Assembly (NCBI GenBank): GCA_029339195.1
Contig: JAPTJF010000078.1
Span: forward strand, 1-64,000
DNA length: 64,000 nt
Direction of reading: 5' to 3'
Source: Micractinium sp. NFX-FRZ
Taxonomy: Eukaryota > Chlorophyta > Trebouxiophyceae > Chlorellales > Chlorellaceae
The notes under the pieces were generated by a model. The model worked only from the letters and a program-made list of their open reading frames with translations, ran no database searches and was not told the origin of the DNA. Of this stretch, positions 1 to 12,020 are shown in pieces (the first letter of the stretch is position 1; every line of letters begins with the position of its first letter). Both the position numbers and the translations under genes were made by a program.

Positions 1-751
1 GATCCGTCTGGTGCAGGCGGGGCGCAGCGACCGAAACAGCCCTCGGACTCTCGCTAGATTGCGGGCGCGAAGCAGTGCATGCCATCCATCCCCCCCCGCT
101 CCATGCCATGCTACATGGCATCCGTGTCTTTCCTGTGGGCGCCTTGCCCGTTTCTAAGGGGCGTCAACCAAACACCTTCAGCCACTGCCAGCCGCCAGTC
201 TGCCCACCCTCACCTGTGCAAGCAGTTTGTCTGGTCTTACATCTCAGCTGCTGTTCAAGCCAAGGGGCGGCTAATAGAAGAAGGCCGAAGCAGAGCGCGG
301 CAGTTTGGGGGGGGCTCGTGAGGAAGGGAGTGTGTGCGAGGTAGATGGAGGGAGGCATTGCGGGAGATGGGGTAAGGCATGCCAATTGATGCCAAGCGAT
401 CATATGTGAAGGGATGCAGGCTGGCAGCCTGAGGCTTGCCGACCTGGGCCTCCCAATTCGGAAGCAATGCTGTGCAGGCGAGATGGGTGGTGGGTGGGGT
501 TCGAGAGCCGCAGTATGAAACAAAAAAGGCACTGTACAATGGGGAACTGCGGGATGTGTGTGGATTAGAAGCAATGGATATGTGCATGGGCAGCAGGGCA
601 GACGCTTATTGCGGGCAGGAAGGGGGGTGGGCACGGGGTGCAACCCCATGCGCAACGAGAAGGCATTTTTATAACAAGTGTGCGTCGGCCTTCAGGGGTG
701 AAACATGAGATCACAACGAACACAGTCTCTATGCGCTCAACACCAGTGTGC
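1..751. other. 3' flank of the metalloprotease gene, no gene seen
   Basis: No reading frame here looks like a real protein. The stretch follows the stop codon of the minus-strand protease gene. On the minus strand a TGTAA poly(A) signal (TTACA at 237-241 on the plus strand) lies about 510 bases past the stop. That would give a long 3' untranslated region, which is common in green algae. The first 200 bases may belong to the flank of a neighbour outside the window. Confidence 0.5.
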
Positions 752-3401
752 CTAGGCCGGCAGGGGTGTGGGGAAGTCCACTGCCAGCACATACTCTCCA
801 AGGGAGCCGTATGCTGTGTAGCCGACGCTGGCACTGGCCCCATCACCCACCCCCGCCACCGACACAAAGTACTTGCCCCCCGCTGCCAGCTCCAGCGCCG
901 GCTGCGCCCCGCTCAGCACGCTGCCCGCCGGGTTCCAGCTGGCAAGCAGCGAGGCAGTGGCATCGCCTTTAGCAGTGGCAGCCCACACCTCCACACGAGT
1001 GTCGAGGTTGGATCGCCAGGGAGAGACCACTGCAGGCGTGCCGTCGGGGGCGTGGGGCGGCACCAGGGAGAGGTTGACAGTGGCGGGCCCCGGAGCAGCT
1101 GTGAAGCTGAACCAGTCGACGTCGCCGCTGCGCTCAATGTTGCCGGGCTTTTGCGCACTGGTGCGCCCGGCTGTGGCGACTCCAGACAGCGGCGTGGCGG
1201 CAGCGGGTGTGTTGGCGTGGTCATCTGGGCGGTATGTGAGCTTGGCGGACAGGATGGCCAGGTCGTCCTGCGTCTGAGTGGCACCAATGTACTCGCCCTT
1301 GGACCACTGGGTGACGTTTTTGTGGTAGCTCAGCTGTAGAGGAGGAGAGCAGGAGGGAGGGGAGGCGAAGAGGCACGGGAGGTGAACAAGCGGTCATGGT
1401 GCGGGCAGCGGCTGGGCATTGAGCAGTGGGATGCGGTCAGAGAGAGAAGTGGGTGGTGAGTGACCAGCGAGTAATGCCGGGAACGGCAGTGGCAGAGTAA
1501 TGCCGGCAGGCAACGTCTTGGCAGAATGCTGCGGCAAATGCTACACCCGGCGCCAGCGGCAGCGAGCAGCAGGCACCCGCAGCTTTGGCTGCTCACCCCC
1601 ATGATGGGTGCCCAGTCAGCATGGCCGCTGTAGTATGCCAGGGAGCCTGTGGAGGTCGTGATGCCGTCATGAGACATGCCCAGGGTGTGGCCGCTGCAGC
1701 GGATGAGGGGTGTGTGGCGAGTGCACACTGGTGAGAGGTTTAAGGGGTCTCCCTTTAGGCAGTGCCGCCCCATGGTGGGCGCATGGGTGGGTGGCAGGAA
1801 GCAACAATGTGGGTGCGCAGGCAAGCTAGCAGGGCGGGTGTGCAGGCAGGCAGCCAAGCGGGTGTGCAGGCTGCAAGGCGGGCGGGCACTCACAGTTCAT
1901 GACTCACAGCCTCCCACACGAACTGCAGCACCGAGAACAGAGGGAGTGAATGGAGGCAAGCGTAAGGGCGGCAGTCCGAGCAGCGACTGCTAGTGCAATT
2001 CAGTAAGTAATGCACCGTACCCTCACTGCCCTGCCCTGTGCCATGTCCACTGCCCAGCAGGCACTCCACACCCATTCACTCTGCCCACGCCCACCCGCTC
2101 CCGCCCACCTTTGGGTTGCCCCCACCCAGGCTGCCGGGGAAGATGAGCGCGGGCTGGTAGGATGCCTTGCCGTATGAGTTAATGTAGGCCGCGCCACCGC
2201 AACCGCACTTGTACCACGAGTTGTTGCCGCCGATGAGGGCGCGCGATAGGGAGGCAGCGGGGTAGGCCAGGCTCTCTGTGGTGACATCCACGTCAAACGG
2301 TGCGTAGTCCTGGGCCACCTCGCGCCAGATGCTGCAGGGGGGCAGGGGGCAGGGCAGCGACGATGGGGAGGTTGTACAGGTTGGCTACTGTTCGTTGGCG
2401 CTAGGCAGTGCAGTGGGGCAGTCACTGCCCACAGCCTGGCCCTCTGCTCCTGCTTTCGCCCTTCTGGGCCAGAGATGCTCTGCCCACGTCTGTCCGCCTG
2501 CCTGCCTGCCTGGCTGCCTCCCGACCAACCGTGCCCACTTAGGCCTAGCAGCCGCCTCCCACCTGATGATGTTCGCCAGCTCAGCGTTGGAGAAGGTGCC
2601 GGGCTGGCCATCGATGTCGTACGCAGGGATGACGATGGAGGGAATGCCCTTGGCCGTGTTCCAGGCCGTGTTGGTCAGGGTGGCACCCTTGAAATCAAGC
2701 AGCAGCTTGCGGGTGGAGGAGGGGCGGCTGTGCAGGGTGAAGGCGGTGGTCACGGCGGGGGCGGGGTCCGGGACGGCGGCGTCGGCCAGGGTGGTGGCGG
2801 CGCGCAGCGAGCGGCGGTGGGAGTGGGAGTGGGCATGGGAGTCGGCGGCGGGGGCGCCTGCTGCCAGTCCACCACAGGTGTAGAGCACGCGCTTGTTGAC
2901 CTTGTCGTACTTGAGGTCACTGTCGTGCAGCACCTCCTTCTGCAGCTGGGCCACGGTCATGCCGGCGGCGCGCGCCACAGCGGCGATGCCGGTTCCCATG
3001 GCGGCCAGGGCCACGCTGCAGTGCGACAGAAGGGGAGAGGGCATCGTTGGCAGGCAGGAGGGCAGGCTTTCGCGCGTTCGACGAGAAGCAAGGATCGGTA
3101 TGCGTTGGCGCTTGCACCCTGCTGTAGTGACCTCAAAGTGGCCGCTTGTAACATTGCTCAAAAAATGGCGGCAGCAGCCGGATAACCAGCGGCGGCGGGC
3201 GGCGGCATGTCCCCCCTGACCTTGCGAGCCCGCAAGTGTTGCCGGACTGCCCAAAACGTTGTCCGGTAGCATTTAGAGCACCTTTTAAAGATCGAGCAGG
3301 CCTCACCTCCCATGGGGCGCTTCGCTCTCTTCGGCGGGGTCGGGCTGGGCGCAGGCTCCGAGCAGGACAGCGGCCACAATGCACAGGTACAGCCAGCGCA
3401 T
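752..3401 (-). CDS. Secreted zinc metalloprotease (metzincin) with C-terminal PPC-like domain
   Basis: Predicted 492-residue extracellular protease. Exons (plus-strand numbers): 3307-3401, 2563-3015, 2109-2331, 1894-1922, 1597-1693, 752-1333; all phases agree. The protein starts MRWLYLCIVAAVLLGACA, a clear signal peptide. The zinc-binding metzincin motif HELGHTLGMSH is assembled across the junction of the 29-base exon 4 and exon 5, and a PIMG Met-turn candidate follows about 22 residues later at the end of exon 5. The last exon holds a segment containing GDVDWFSF that resembles bacterial pre-peptidase C-terminal (PPC) domains. The region between the signal and the catalytic part looks like a propeptide (residues about 35-180). 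Family assignment to metzincins is firm; the exact peptidase family (gametolysin-like M11, M12 or peptidyl-Asp type) is not settled. Substrate is unknown; cell-wall or matrix turnover is an inference. Confidence 0.85.
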
Positions 3402-4238
3402 TGTTGGCCACGGTTGGGGCGGCACGGATCGGTCGGTGCGCGAACTTCGGCAGGGTGAGCACTGAACCACGGTGGCAGTGAAGGAAGCTTGGCGATGACG
3501 TGAGGGACTTTGCAGAGCACAAGAAGCGATAAAATGCCTCGATGGGACTGCACGGGCGCCTCTTATGCCTGCGGAGCCACATTGAAGTGCCGCCTTCCTC
3601 CCCCCCCACCGCCGCCAGCTTCCAGCTTCAGGGCCTCCAGCTTCCCATTGGCAGAAGTGGCGGCCACTTCGTCCCGGAACCCGCACCTTCAACGCTCACC
3701 TAGGAGCCGGACTTCTACACTGGCATGGGCGTCGCTTCTGTGCACCCGGTGAGCCTCCAGGAGCAGCCCAGCCACACCAGCAGCTTGTGTCGTGCCTCGG
3801 GCAGCCCCAAACACATTGGACAAGGGGCCTGCCCTCTTACAAGCTTGGCGGGGGCACTCCTTTGTTTCTGGCAGCACAGGCAGCTGCGGCGGCGGGTAGC
3901 ATGCTTGCCCAGCGCTGGCGGCAAGGCCCTGCTCTGCCACCCATATTCTCCGCCAACCTGCGGAAATGTATGTACGCTTGCATGAACGCCTCCTTGTGCC
4001 CCAAGCATGCTCCCTCGTTCTTGCCACTGCACTCTGCTCCTCCCCCTGTGCCGCAGACTGCACGTTCGTACACCAGTTACTCGGCCCAAGTGACCAGGTA
4101 ACACAGCAGGCAGCAGGTGCAACCCCACGGAGGCGAGTGCGCTACATCCCAGGAGCAGCACAGGCGTACAGGAACACGCGCAGGCGGAGAAAGGACAGCA
4201 CACAGCAGGCAGCATTGCAGGCAGTCGCCCTGGCAGGC
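3402..4238. other. Intergenic region between two minus-strand genes
   Basis: Holds the promoter and 5' leader of the protease gene and the 3' flank of the proteasome chaperone gene. A minus-strand TGTAA (TTACA at 3837-3841) lies about 400 bases past the chaperone stop codon and is a candidate poly(A) signal. I see no TATA box and no coding region I can support. Confidence 0.4.
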
Positions 4239-5849
4239 TCAGCTGAAAATTGAGCTGCTTGCTGAAGAGCGGTAAACCGAGTCTGCCGCCGCTCCAAGCG
4301 CCGTCATCAGCTGGTGCCTGCCCGCCTCCCCAGGCTCTTCAACCACCCCAGCCGCCGTGCCGCTGCCGCCCAGGCTGCCCAGCGCCGCCTGCGCGCCGCG
4401 TCCCAGGCAGTACAGGAACTGCGCATCTGGCACCTGCTGCTGCTGCACGCCTGCAACCAGCGCAGCCGGCAGGCCGGCGAGCTCGCAGTGCGTCAGCAGC
4501 GCTGCCGGCAGGCCGCCCACCAAAGTGGCCTCTGGCAGGCCGCTGCCCTTGCTACTGCTGCTGCTGGCTGGGGCTGCCTCAGCTGCCGCCTTTGTTTGCA
4601 GGCAGAACACAAGGTCTTCATCCGCTGGGCTGCCCGGGCCTCGGTACTGCATGACTGGCATCGTGGTGACAACCACAGCGTGCGCTGGGCCCAGAGCGGC
4701 CAGCACGGCACGCGACCACGCGCCCGCCTGCTCCGCTGGCAGCTCCCGGGGGCAGGCCACCAGCAGCAGCGGCGGGGCGCCTGCCGGCAGGGTGCGCAGC
4801 GTGCAGGTGTGCACCGGCGTGTGGGTGGGCCCATACTCTTCCTCCATGGGAGAGCGCACTCGCACCAGCTCAGGCACAGCGATGGCGCCAGCTGGCTGTA
4901 GGGAGAGGAACAGGCACGGGTGCGGCGGGGCGGGGCCAGGTGTCAGCGGGGTGTCGCTGGCTGGGGCAGGCAGCATGCATGGGCAGGGGCGGTGTAGCCA
5001 AAACCCACAGCTCTCTCACACGGCTGCCCGCTGCAGCAGTTTTTTGCGGTACCGCTGCGCCCATATGGTGCAAGGCAACGCGGCGCGCAGGTGGCCACCA
5101 ATCCGTAGGAAAACGAACGCAAACGCCCTCCATTGGTGACCCAATCACCTGAGAGCCTGGGAAGAAAGCGTCGGCCAGCAGGCAGGCAGCTTGCCCCAGC
5201 AGGAAGACCTGCAGGCAAGGGGCGGGACAAAGCGGAGGCCGTGGGTGGGACCCCATGACACGGGGTGCAGCGCAAGTGTTGGCAAAGGGCCAAGAGACAA
5301 CAAGCCGGCAGGCCCCCATGCTGTGTGACAGGAAGGCGGCCACTGCTGTCTGCAAACACATGCAAAGGAGCAAGTTGTGGGCGCGCTGCATGAGAGGGGT
5401 GAAACCCCACAGGCTGCGCGTGCGCTGTCCAGGGCAACACAACACACTTCCAACCAGGTGCCCGCGCTCACCACGGCGGGTTTCTGCAGCTGGGCACCTT
5501 CGCTCCACTGCGGGCAGCAACGAATGGCAGGCAGGAGAGGTCAATTGAGGGAGGCACACTCAGTGCGAAAACAGTGACTGGCAGGGCAGCAGCGCAGCGC
5601 TGCCAGCACGCTACGCTGCCAGCGCTGAGGTCCCACACCAGCGCACCAGGTGCGCCCTGCCCCGCCTCAGCGGCCCACGCCGTAGCCAGCGCCACGATTG
5701 AATGGCAACGGGGCACGCCCCCTCACCTGCACCTCTGGCGTCGCTCCGTACTGCGGCGCCACCTCTGCCGCCTGCTGCTCGTCCTCCTCCTCCACCAGGC
5801 CCCGGTGGGGCACATCCCCCGTCAGCGGGTCCTCCAGAAAGAACACCAT
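4239..5849 (-). CDS. PSMG1: Proteasome assembly chaperone 1 (PAC1/PSMG1-like)
   Basis: Predicted 291-residue cytosolic chaperone that, with PAC2, helps assemble the 20S proteasome alpha ring. Exons: 5727-5849, 5472-5507, 5149-5208, 4239-4895; every junction is phase 0. The N-terminus MVFFLEDPLTGDVPHRG is followed by an acidic stretch, as in PAC1 proteins. The short exons give the hydrophobic start of the fold (KPAVVFLLGQAACLLADAFF). The last exon carries the family segment LVGGLPAALLTHCELAGLPA and a C-terminus (SVYRSSASSSIFS) that mirrors the SNIYT-type tail of animal PSMG1, which in the family docks on the alpha ring. Length matches the family (about 290). Exon 2 is only 36 bases and is supported by phase and fit rather than by strong similarity. 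The start codon follows a possible acceptor (CCGCAG), so a noncoding 5' exon is possible. Confidence 0.75.
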
Positions 5850-6421
5850 GTCTGCGGAGGCAGGGCAGACAGGGGACAGGTGGGTTCGGGTTGACCTCAG
5901 GTTGATGAGGGCGGGCCATGGCGGAGCAGCGGCAGCGGCACGCGGCAGCGGCGGCGGCGGCGGCGGCGGCAAGGCGGCGGTGACAGGGAGAAGGCGGGGC
6001 GGCGAGCGGCGGCGGATCCTGGCATTTGGCGTCCGGTGGTTCGGTTCAAAGGCTGCAGGCCAGCAACAACGCAGCACGGGACTCCTGATGATCATTCGGC
6101 ATGTCGAGCGCACCTGCAGGCTGCCCCTTTGATCGATATGCAAGAGCGCTCTATCAACGCAGATCAGCGGTGCTGTCCTAGAGAGCCGCGAAGCAGTGCC
6201 AGGCGGTGGGGCTCTCGGCACGGTCTCCCGCTCGCTTGCAGCCTTGCCGCACTGCAGCAACAACACCGAGTGGACGGCAATAGGGTGGCAATAGCACCGA
6301 CAAGCGCTGTCATGCTGTGCTGCTGCGACAGCCCATGCCGGTCTTCTGCCTGCAGACCGGGGCGCGGGGCCCTGAATTGGCATCCTCTCGCGCCGGCTGC
6401 AACCGTGGCTCAGCCTCGGCC
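5850..6421. promoter_or_regulatory. Shared upstream region of a divergent gene pair
   Basis: About 570 bases separate the start codons of the minus-strand proteasome chaperone gene and the plus-strand Sfi1-like gene. It contains a GGC/GCG trinucleotide run near 5945-5970 and no convincing TATA box. Both 5' leaders must lie here. Confidence 0.4.
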
Positions 6422-9400
6422 ATGAGTGGCCGGCCACCTTCGCCTGTCGGAACGACTCACGGAACGACCCTGCAATTCACCCTCCGGACCGGCGCCGGCG
6501 ATTCTCTGACGGTCCTCCACAGCCCTGGCGCCAGCAGCAGCCCCCGCAGCCCAGCCAGGGTGGTCCGCCCGGCGCTCAAGCAGCCGGTCAAGGGCGGCGC
6601 CGCCGCCAGGCGGGTGCAGTTTGCGGCAGATTCTGACGTGCAGGTGGTCAGTACTGGAGGCAGCATGGGAGCAGATGAGGACGATATCGCAGTGGAGGGA
6701 GAGCCTGGTGCTGACGGCAACAGGGTGCTTGGCGGCAATGGGCCTGCAGCGGCTTGCTCACCGCCGAGCCCTGGGTGGCACAGCCCGCCACGCCACCAGC
6801 ACCCGCTGCCTGGTGTCTTCACCCGAGCAGCACAGCCGGCCTGCCCAGGCGATGCGGCAGCAGATGGGTGCACAGCGCCATCACCACAACAGCCGCTGTA
6901 CACCAGCATGAGCTGGACCGCGCACCCACAGTGGGACGGCACCGCCCAGGCCCCCTTGCCGGAGGTGCCTCCTAGCTGGAGCAACAGCAGGTTTGACCAG
7001 CACCCTGCAGCCGACCCTGCAAGTCCCTACCGCACCGCTCAACAGGTGCATGCGCCGCCGCCGCCGCCGCCGCCGCAGCAGCAGCAGTATGGGTGGGAGC
7101 AAGCGTACCAGGCAGCCTTCCAGCAGCAGCAGGAGCAGCAGGAGCAGCAGCAGCAGGAGCAGCAGCAGGCATGGCAGCGCGTGCAGGAGCAAAGAGCGCA
7201 TGAGCAACAGCAGCGGCAGCAGCAACAGCAGCAGCACCGTGGACAGCTGTCGCACAGTTGGACGGTGCATGAGGCGCAGCCGCAGCATCCGCAACAGCAG
7301 CTGGCACAGCAGCGGCAGCAGCAGCAGCAGCACCCGCAACAGCAACAAACACAACAGCAGCCCACGCCGCAGGAGCAGCAACCGCGGCCGCCTGCAGCCC
7401 GTGACGCTCCAGAGCCTGCTGCCTGCCAGCCACTAGAGGTGCATGCCGGCACTGTGACCATCACAGTGAGCTCACCAAAAGTGGAGCTCACAGGAGGGTA
7501 TGCCTACGACGACCCTCTGTCGCCTTGCGGAGCGCAACAGCCTGTGCTGCAGAGTTCTGCGCAAGTTGCTAAGCCAGCCAAGGTGGCAGCCCAAACTCAA
7601 AAGGACGCAGCAGCAGCAGCGGCGGCGCCCAGGGGGGCCGCACAGCGGCAGGCGGCCGTTGCTGGAGCAACCAGCCAGCCGCCGCCTCGTCTGCCCTCCG
7701 CTCTGCCGCCCGGCATCCCCGCAGCTGGCAAGCGTGGCAAGTCGCAGCTGTATCTTGCCCGGCTCACAGCAGGCCCACCACTGCCGCAGCCTGGCGCAGT
7801 GAGGCATGAACAGCAGGCAGCAGCCTGTGCAACTGCAGCCGGTGCAACAGCAGCAGCAGCAGCAGCAGCATCTTCCGTCCCTGGCTTTGACCGCTCTGCC
7901 AGCTGGAGTGATGAGCTGGAGCTGCTGCAGGGTGTTGCCAGCGGGAGCAGCCTGAGCAGCGGGCTGAGCCCACGTGAGGGGGTGGCACGCCACACGGACT
8001 GGGACCCTGTGCAGGCACTGCAGGTTGGTACCGCTGGGCCCGTGGTGCTTCAAGGGCAGGCGAGCATGGGTATTGGGCGTGTTGCTGCATGCAGCAACTG
8101 CGGTGTCCGCAGCTGCCAGCATTTCTGTTTGAACCATTCAACCTTCACTTTTCACAAACCCTGGTGTGTACCTGCATACGTTCCACCCTCCAGGCATTGG
8201 CCGACGGCGCCGACAGCTTTGGCCACGCAGCGCGCCAGCAGCGCACAGGGCGGGCGTGCAGTGGGCCGCGCCCGGTCAGCGCCGCTGATGCGCTGCCCGC
8301 ACGCCTGGCGGCGCAGCAGCTGGGCAGCCTGGCTGGGATGTCCCGCAAGGTGCAGGAGGCAATCCAGCACAGCCAGCGGCTGTTTGAGAGGCAGGCCGGC
8401 ATTGTGGAGCAGGCTGTGCTGGCGCGCGCCTTCTTTGTGAGCACCACAGGAAATGTCGGTTGTTGTTCTGTGTGTGAGGGCCAGAGCATGCACAAATGCA
8501 TGTGCAAGGGCCAGATTTAGATGTGGTGCTCGTGGTTCCATCTGCGTGCGCATCTGAAATGTCAAACTGGCGTCCATTGCAGGCCTGGCGCCACCTGCAG
8601 GCGGCGCAGGAGCAGCGGCGGCAGGGGGCGCTGGCGGCGCGCCGCCGCATCGCCACAGGCCAGCTGCGCCGCTGCCTGCACGCCTGGCGCCAGCTGTGCG
8701 GGCGGCATGAGGAGCAGCAGCTGGCGCTGGTGCGTGTGCAGGCCTTGCTGCGTCGGGCCCTGCTGCAGCGGTGCTGGCACGAGTGGCGGCGCCTGTGCGG
8801 CCTGCGTTGGTGGAAAGTACAGCTGGAGCTCCGTGATGCACACATCCAGCAAATGGGCTCCCAGGCAAGTGTTGTGGTACTGGAGCCAGCAAGTCCTGTT
8901 GTGCTAGTGGCACCGGCTGGCAGCAGTGGCTGTTGGATGGTGATGTCAACAGCAGAAGCTGCACTTCATGCACAGCTCCCGCGCTGTCATATAGCCACCG
9001 TGGCAGTAGCGCCAAGAAGTGCACCGCTGTTGCAGATGCCAGGGAGGACAACTAGCATTGGTGGCTCGGGTGCGGCGTCACATGCCCCACCCTGCCCTGC
9101 GCTGTGCAGCTGCGCCACCTGGAGAGCCGCCCGGTGCGGCTGATGCGGCGCTACCGCCTGCGTGCCTGGATGTGTGCCTGGCGCCAAGAGGCTGCGTATC
9201 AGCAAGCCAAACGTGCACAGCGGGCTGCAGCGGGGCAGCATGCACGGCGAGCTGCTCTGTGCGCCGCCTTTGCTGGCTGGCAGGCTGTGTCAGTGGAGAA
9301 AGCGGCTGGGCGGCGGTCGCTGCAGCGGGCGCAGCGGCTGTTGGGCCGCATGCGTGTGCGCCATGGCATGGCTGCCTGGCGCGGGGCAGTGCACGCGGCA

Positions 9401-11481
9401 GCTGAGCGGCGGGCAGCGTGTACAGCGGCTGGTCAGCTGCGGCGGCGGCACTCGATCAAACGTGCATTCGGGGGTTGGCGATACATCAACTGGTTCGCAG
9501 GTACCGCCGAGGTTGCGGCCCACCGCCAGCAGCTGAAGATGGCAGCAGCTGTCTTCTGTGCCTGGCAGCAGAGGGTGAACTTGGTGGCAGCCCGGGAGGC
9601 GTTGCTGGCTGAGCTGGCCGCAGACCGAGCTGCCCGGATGACTGGTTGCGCCTTTGATGCCTGGCGGGCGGCGGTGGAGGGGCGGCAGGCTCGGCGGCAG
9701 CTGGAAGCGCTGGACAGGTGCGCGCCCTGGGGCAGCAGCTGTGGTGTGCAGCCTGCCTTTTCAATGAATCAGGGGGAGGGTTTCCCTGAGCGGGCAGCTG
9801 CTGAGGGCGCCGGTGCAGGGTTTCCCTAAGCGGGCAGCTGTTGAGGGCGCCGGTACATGCAGCAGAACACTCGTGAGCATTCTGCACCTTTAGGCGAACC
9901 TTTCACAGCCCCCGCCTCCTTCCTAGCAACCACCCCATTGCTGGCTCGGAGTCCGCTCCCCTGCCAGCAGGCTGACGGAGCAGACAGAGGCGCTGTCTGC
10001 TGAGAACGCGCAGCTGAAGCGGGAGTGTGAGCGGCTGGGGCGCGTGATTGACAGCGGGGACTGGGGGCGCCAGCGCGTGCAGGAGCTGTTGCAGGTAGGC
10101 TTGATGGCCGGAGTCCATCTGTTGTGTGCTGCTAATGGGGATAGGGACCATGTGGTCGGACACAGAATAGGTTGCACTGCGAGTGAGTTTCTATACAAAG
10201 CGCCTCCCAAAAAGCTTCACAGCAACAGAGTGGAGATCTCTGGCTCATGAGAGGCATGACACAGAGATGCACCTCAACCCACCTCTCTCTCCCATGCTGC
10301 AGGCGGGGCAGGTGCTCCAAGAGGAGCGGGATGCACTCAAGCAGCTGGTGGGCAGCTTGCAGCAGCAGCGTGGGAGCGGCGGCAGCACCGGTGCGCTTTT
10401 GGATGCCACCAACAGCCCCACCGCTGGCACCGGGCTGCTGGGCAGCAGCAAGGGGGGTCTGCTGCAGCAGTACCGCGTGTCGGCTGCGGGCGGTATCCAG
10501 GCTGTGGGTGGTACCGGCAGCTCGCGGCCACCCTCTGCCTGCCCAGTCTCCCCGGGGGTGGATGCCGCAGCACGCAACCGCATGCTCGTCAGGGGCGGCA
10601 GCTCCTTCAACGCGCTGGTGAGGGGGGCAGTTGTGTAGTGTGCGCTACTTGCCTGGCTGCCCGCCCAATGCACGCTCTCCCTGCATTGCGTCTCTTGATC
10701 TGCCTGCCAACCTTATGCAAGGGCTGTGGTGGCCAGCGGCAGCAGTAAAGTCGGCCTCCCCCGGCCTCCTGGCAGCAGCATTGTTACCCGTTGTGTGTGT
10801 CGCCTGCCGCCTGCCCCCCCTGCAAATCCTCCAACAAATGAACCCTCACATCCCATGCAGGTGCGTGCCCTCAAGCAAGACCTGGTGGCCACGGGTAGCT
10901 TGCAGCGAGGCGGGGCAGCGGCTCTGCTTGAAGTGGACCAGGTGAGAAAGGATATGTAGAGGAGGGGAGCGGGACGGGCAGAGGTGGGTGCAGCTGGGGG
11001 CACCATGTTGTCTGACGGGATTCTCAGTACGCACAGGCCTAGGCAGGTGGCAAGCACACGCGAATGGTTGTATTGGAATGTGAGCAACTGACTGGCCAAG
11101 CCCTGAAAAGGCTGCCTGCCATGGCATTCAAGCTGAGGACCATCCTACTTCCTGCCGCTGGCCCTGCAGCTGTCTCTGTACCGATTGACGGTGGCGGCTG
11201 ATGGCGGGGTAGTGGTGCAAGCGGTTGGCAGCCCCGACAGGCGAGGTCGCAACTACCCGTCCTCGCCCACACGGCAGCAAGCAGGGGTGGCAGCAGAGGC
11301 AGGCGATGCAGCCGCTGGAGTGTCGCTCACGAAGGCAGCACCAGCGGCAGCACCAGCAGGAGCAGCAGCAGCAGGAGGCGATCCCATGCGGCGAAGCAGT
11401 GGGCGGAGTGGGTTGCTGGAAGCAGCGCTGCGGCTGCAGGGCATCGGCGGCCGCAGCGTGGGTCTGCATAAGAGCAGATGA
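6422..11481 (+). CDS. Sfi1-like repeat protein (putative centrin-binding)
   Basis: Predicted 1188 residues. Exons: 6422-8023, 8194-8436, 8583-8864, 9110-9717, 9971-10094, 10303-10617, 10861-10941, 11170-11481. Residues about 1-210 are low complexity, 210-322 are proline then glutamine rich. Exons 3 and 4 (residues 616-912) carry at least eight spaced repeats of the form hydrophobic-x-x-A-x-x-x-W, for example CLHAWRQLC, CWHEWRRLC, AFAGWQAV, GMAAWRGAV, AFGGWRYI, VFCAWQQRV and AFDAWRAAV. Such tryptophan repeats on a long helix are the hallmark of Sfi1-type centrin-binding proteins of centrosomes and basal bodies. Exons 5-7 add coiled coil (LTEQTEALSAENAQLKRE). Intron 3 (8865-9109) begins GC (CAG/GCAAGT). 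The frame is open upstream to an ATG at 6317, so 35 more N-terminal residues are possible. Role is inferred from the repeats only. Confidence 0.7.
9775..9858 (+). repeat. Tandem duplication of a 49-base unit in an intron
   Basis: Two adjacent copies of a unit running from GGTTTCCCT to GGCGCCGGT lie in intron 4 of the Sfi1-like gene. They differ at a few positions. This is one of many short tandem duplications in introns of this window. Confidence 0.8.
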
Positions 11482-12020
11482 GGGTGTACCCAGCTGCGCT
11501 CATTTGACTGGGGACCGCCTTGCAGCGGCAGCTGCCAGCTGCGGTCAGCAACAAGCTGTCAGGTGCAGTCAGCAACAACCGGACTTTGATTATTGTTGTG
11601 GCAAGCTGCCATAACAAAGTCCATTGAACCGCTGCCACCGCTCCTGCCTTGAAGGCCAGGCCCCGCAAGTGTGCACGGCTGGGACTTGCAGAGCCTGGAT
11701 GCGAGCGCACTGTACGTATGTTGGAGTGAAATGCATGACGGCATGTAAAGCAGTGAGAACAGACGCGCCCAGGGAGTGGCGGCCGAACTCATGGCTGAGT
11801 CGGCAGGGCGCGAGAGCGGGAGCCTACCACATGCACTTTACCAGAGAGCGCTTGCAGGTCGCTCGTGTTCGTGTCGAGCGGGGCTACGAGCTGCCCCCGA
11901 GGCCCACAAACGAAAAACGCAGCAGATAGTCAGTGGCTGGTTGTGCTCCGTTCCGAGCCGCAGGCCAGCAACGGTCACTGTCCACTTTTCCGACGGAGCC
12001 GCACAATACTGCGCGAAGCC
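11482..12020. other. Intergenic region between two plus-strand genes
   Basis: Contains the 3' flank of the Sfi1-like gene with a TGTAA poly(A) signal at 11744-11748, about 260 bases past the stop, and then the leader of the coiled-coil gene. No other coding region is supported. Confidence 0.45.

Noticed and set aside
164..655. Long open frames on both strands outside or opposite the modelled genes
   Set aside because: GC-rich DNA lacks stop codons by chance. These frames have no protein-like composition, no family motif and no fitting splice sites.
6881..7491. Poly-Ala, poly-Leu and poly-Cys frames opposite the Gln-rich exon of the Sfi1-like gene
   Set aside because: They are shadow translations of CAG/CTG repeats in other frames; the Gln frame continues into conserved exons.
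8865..9143. Read-through of exon 3 of the Sfi1-like gene instead of a GC-AG intron
   Set aside because: The open frame lacks the Trp repeat pattern and runs to a stop at 9143, whereas the GC donor at 8865 joins in phase to the next repeat exon.
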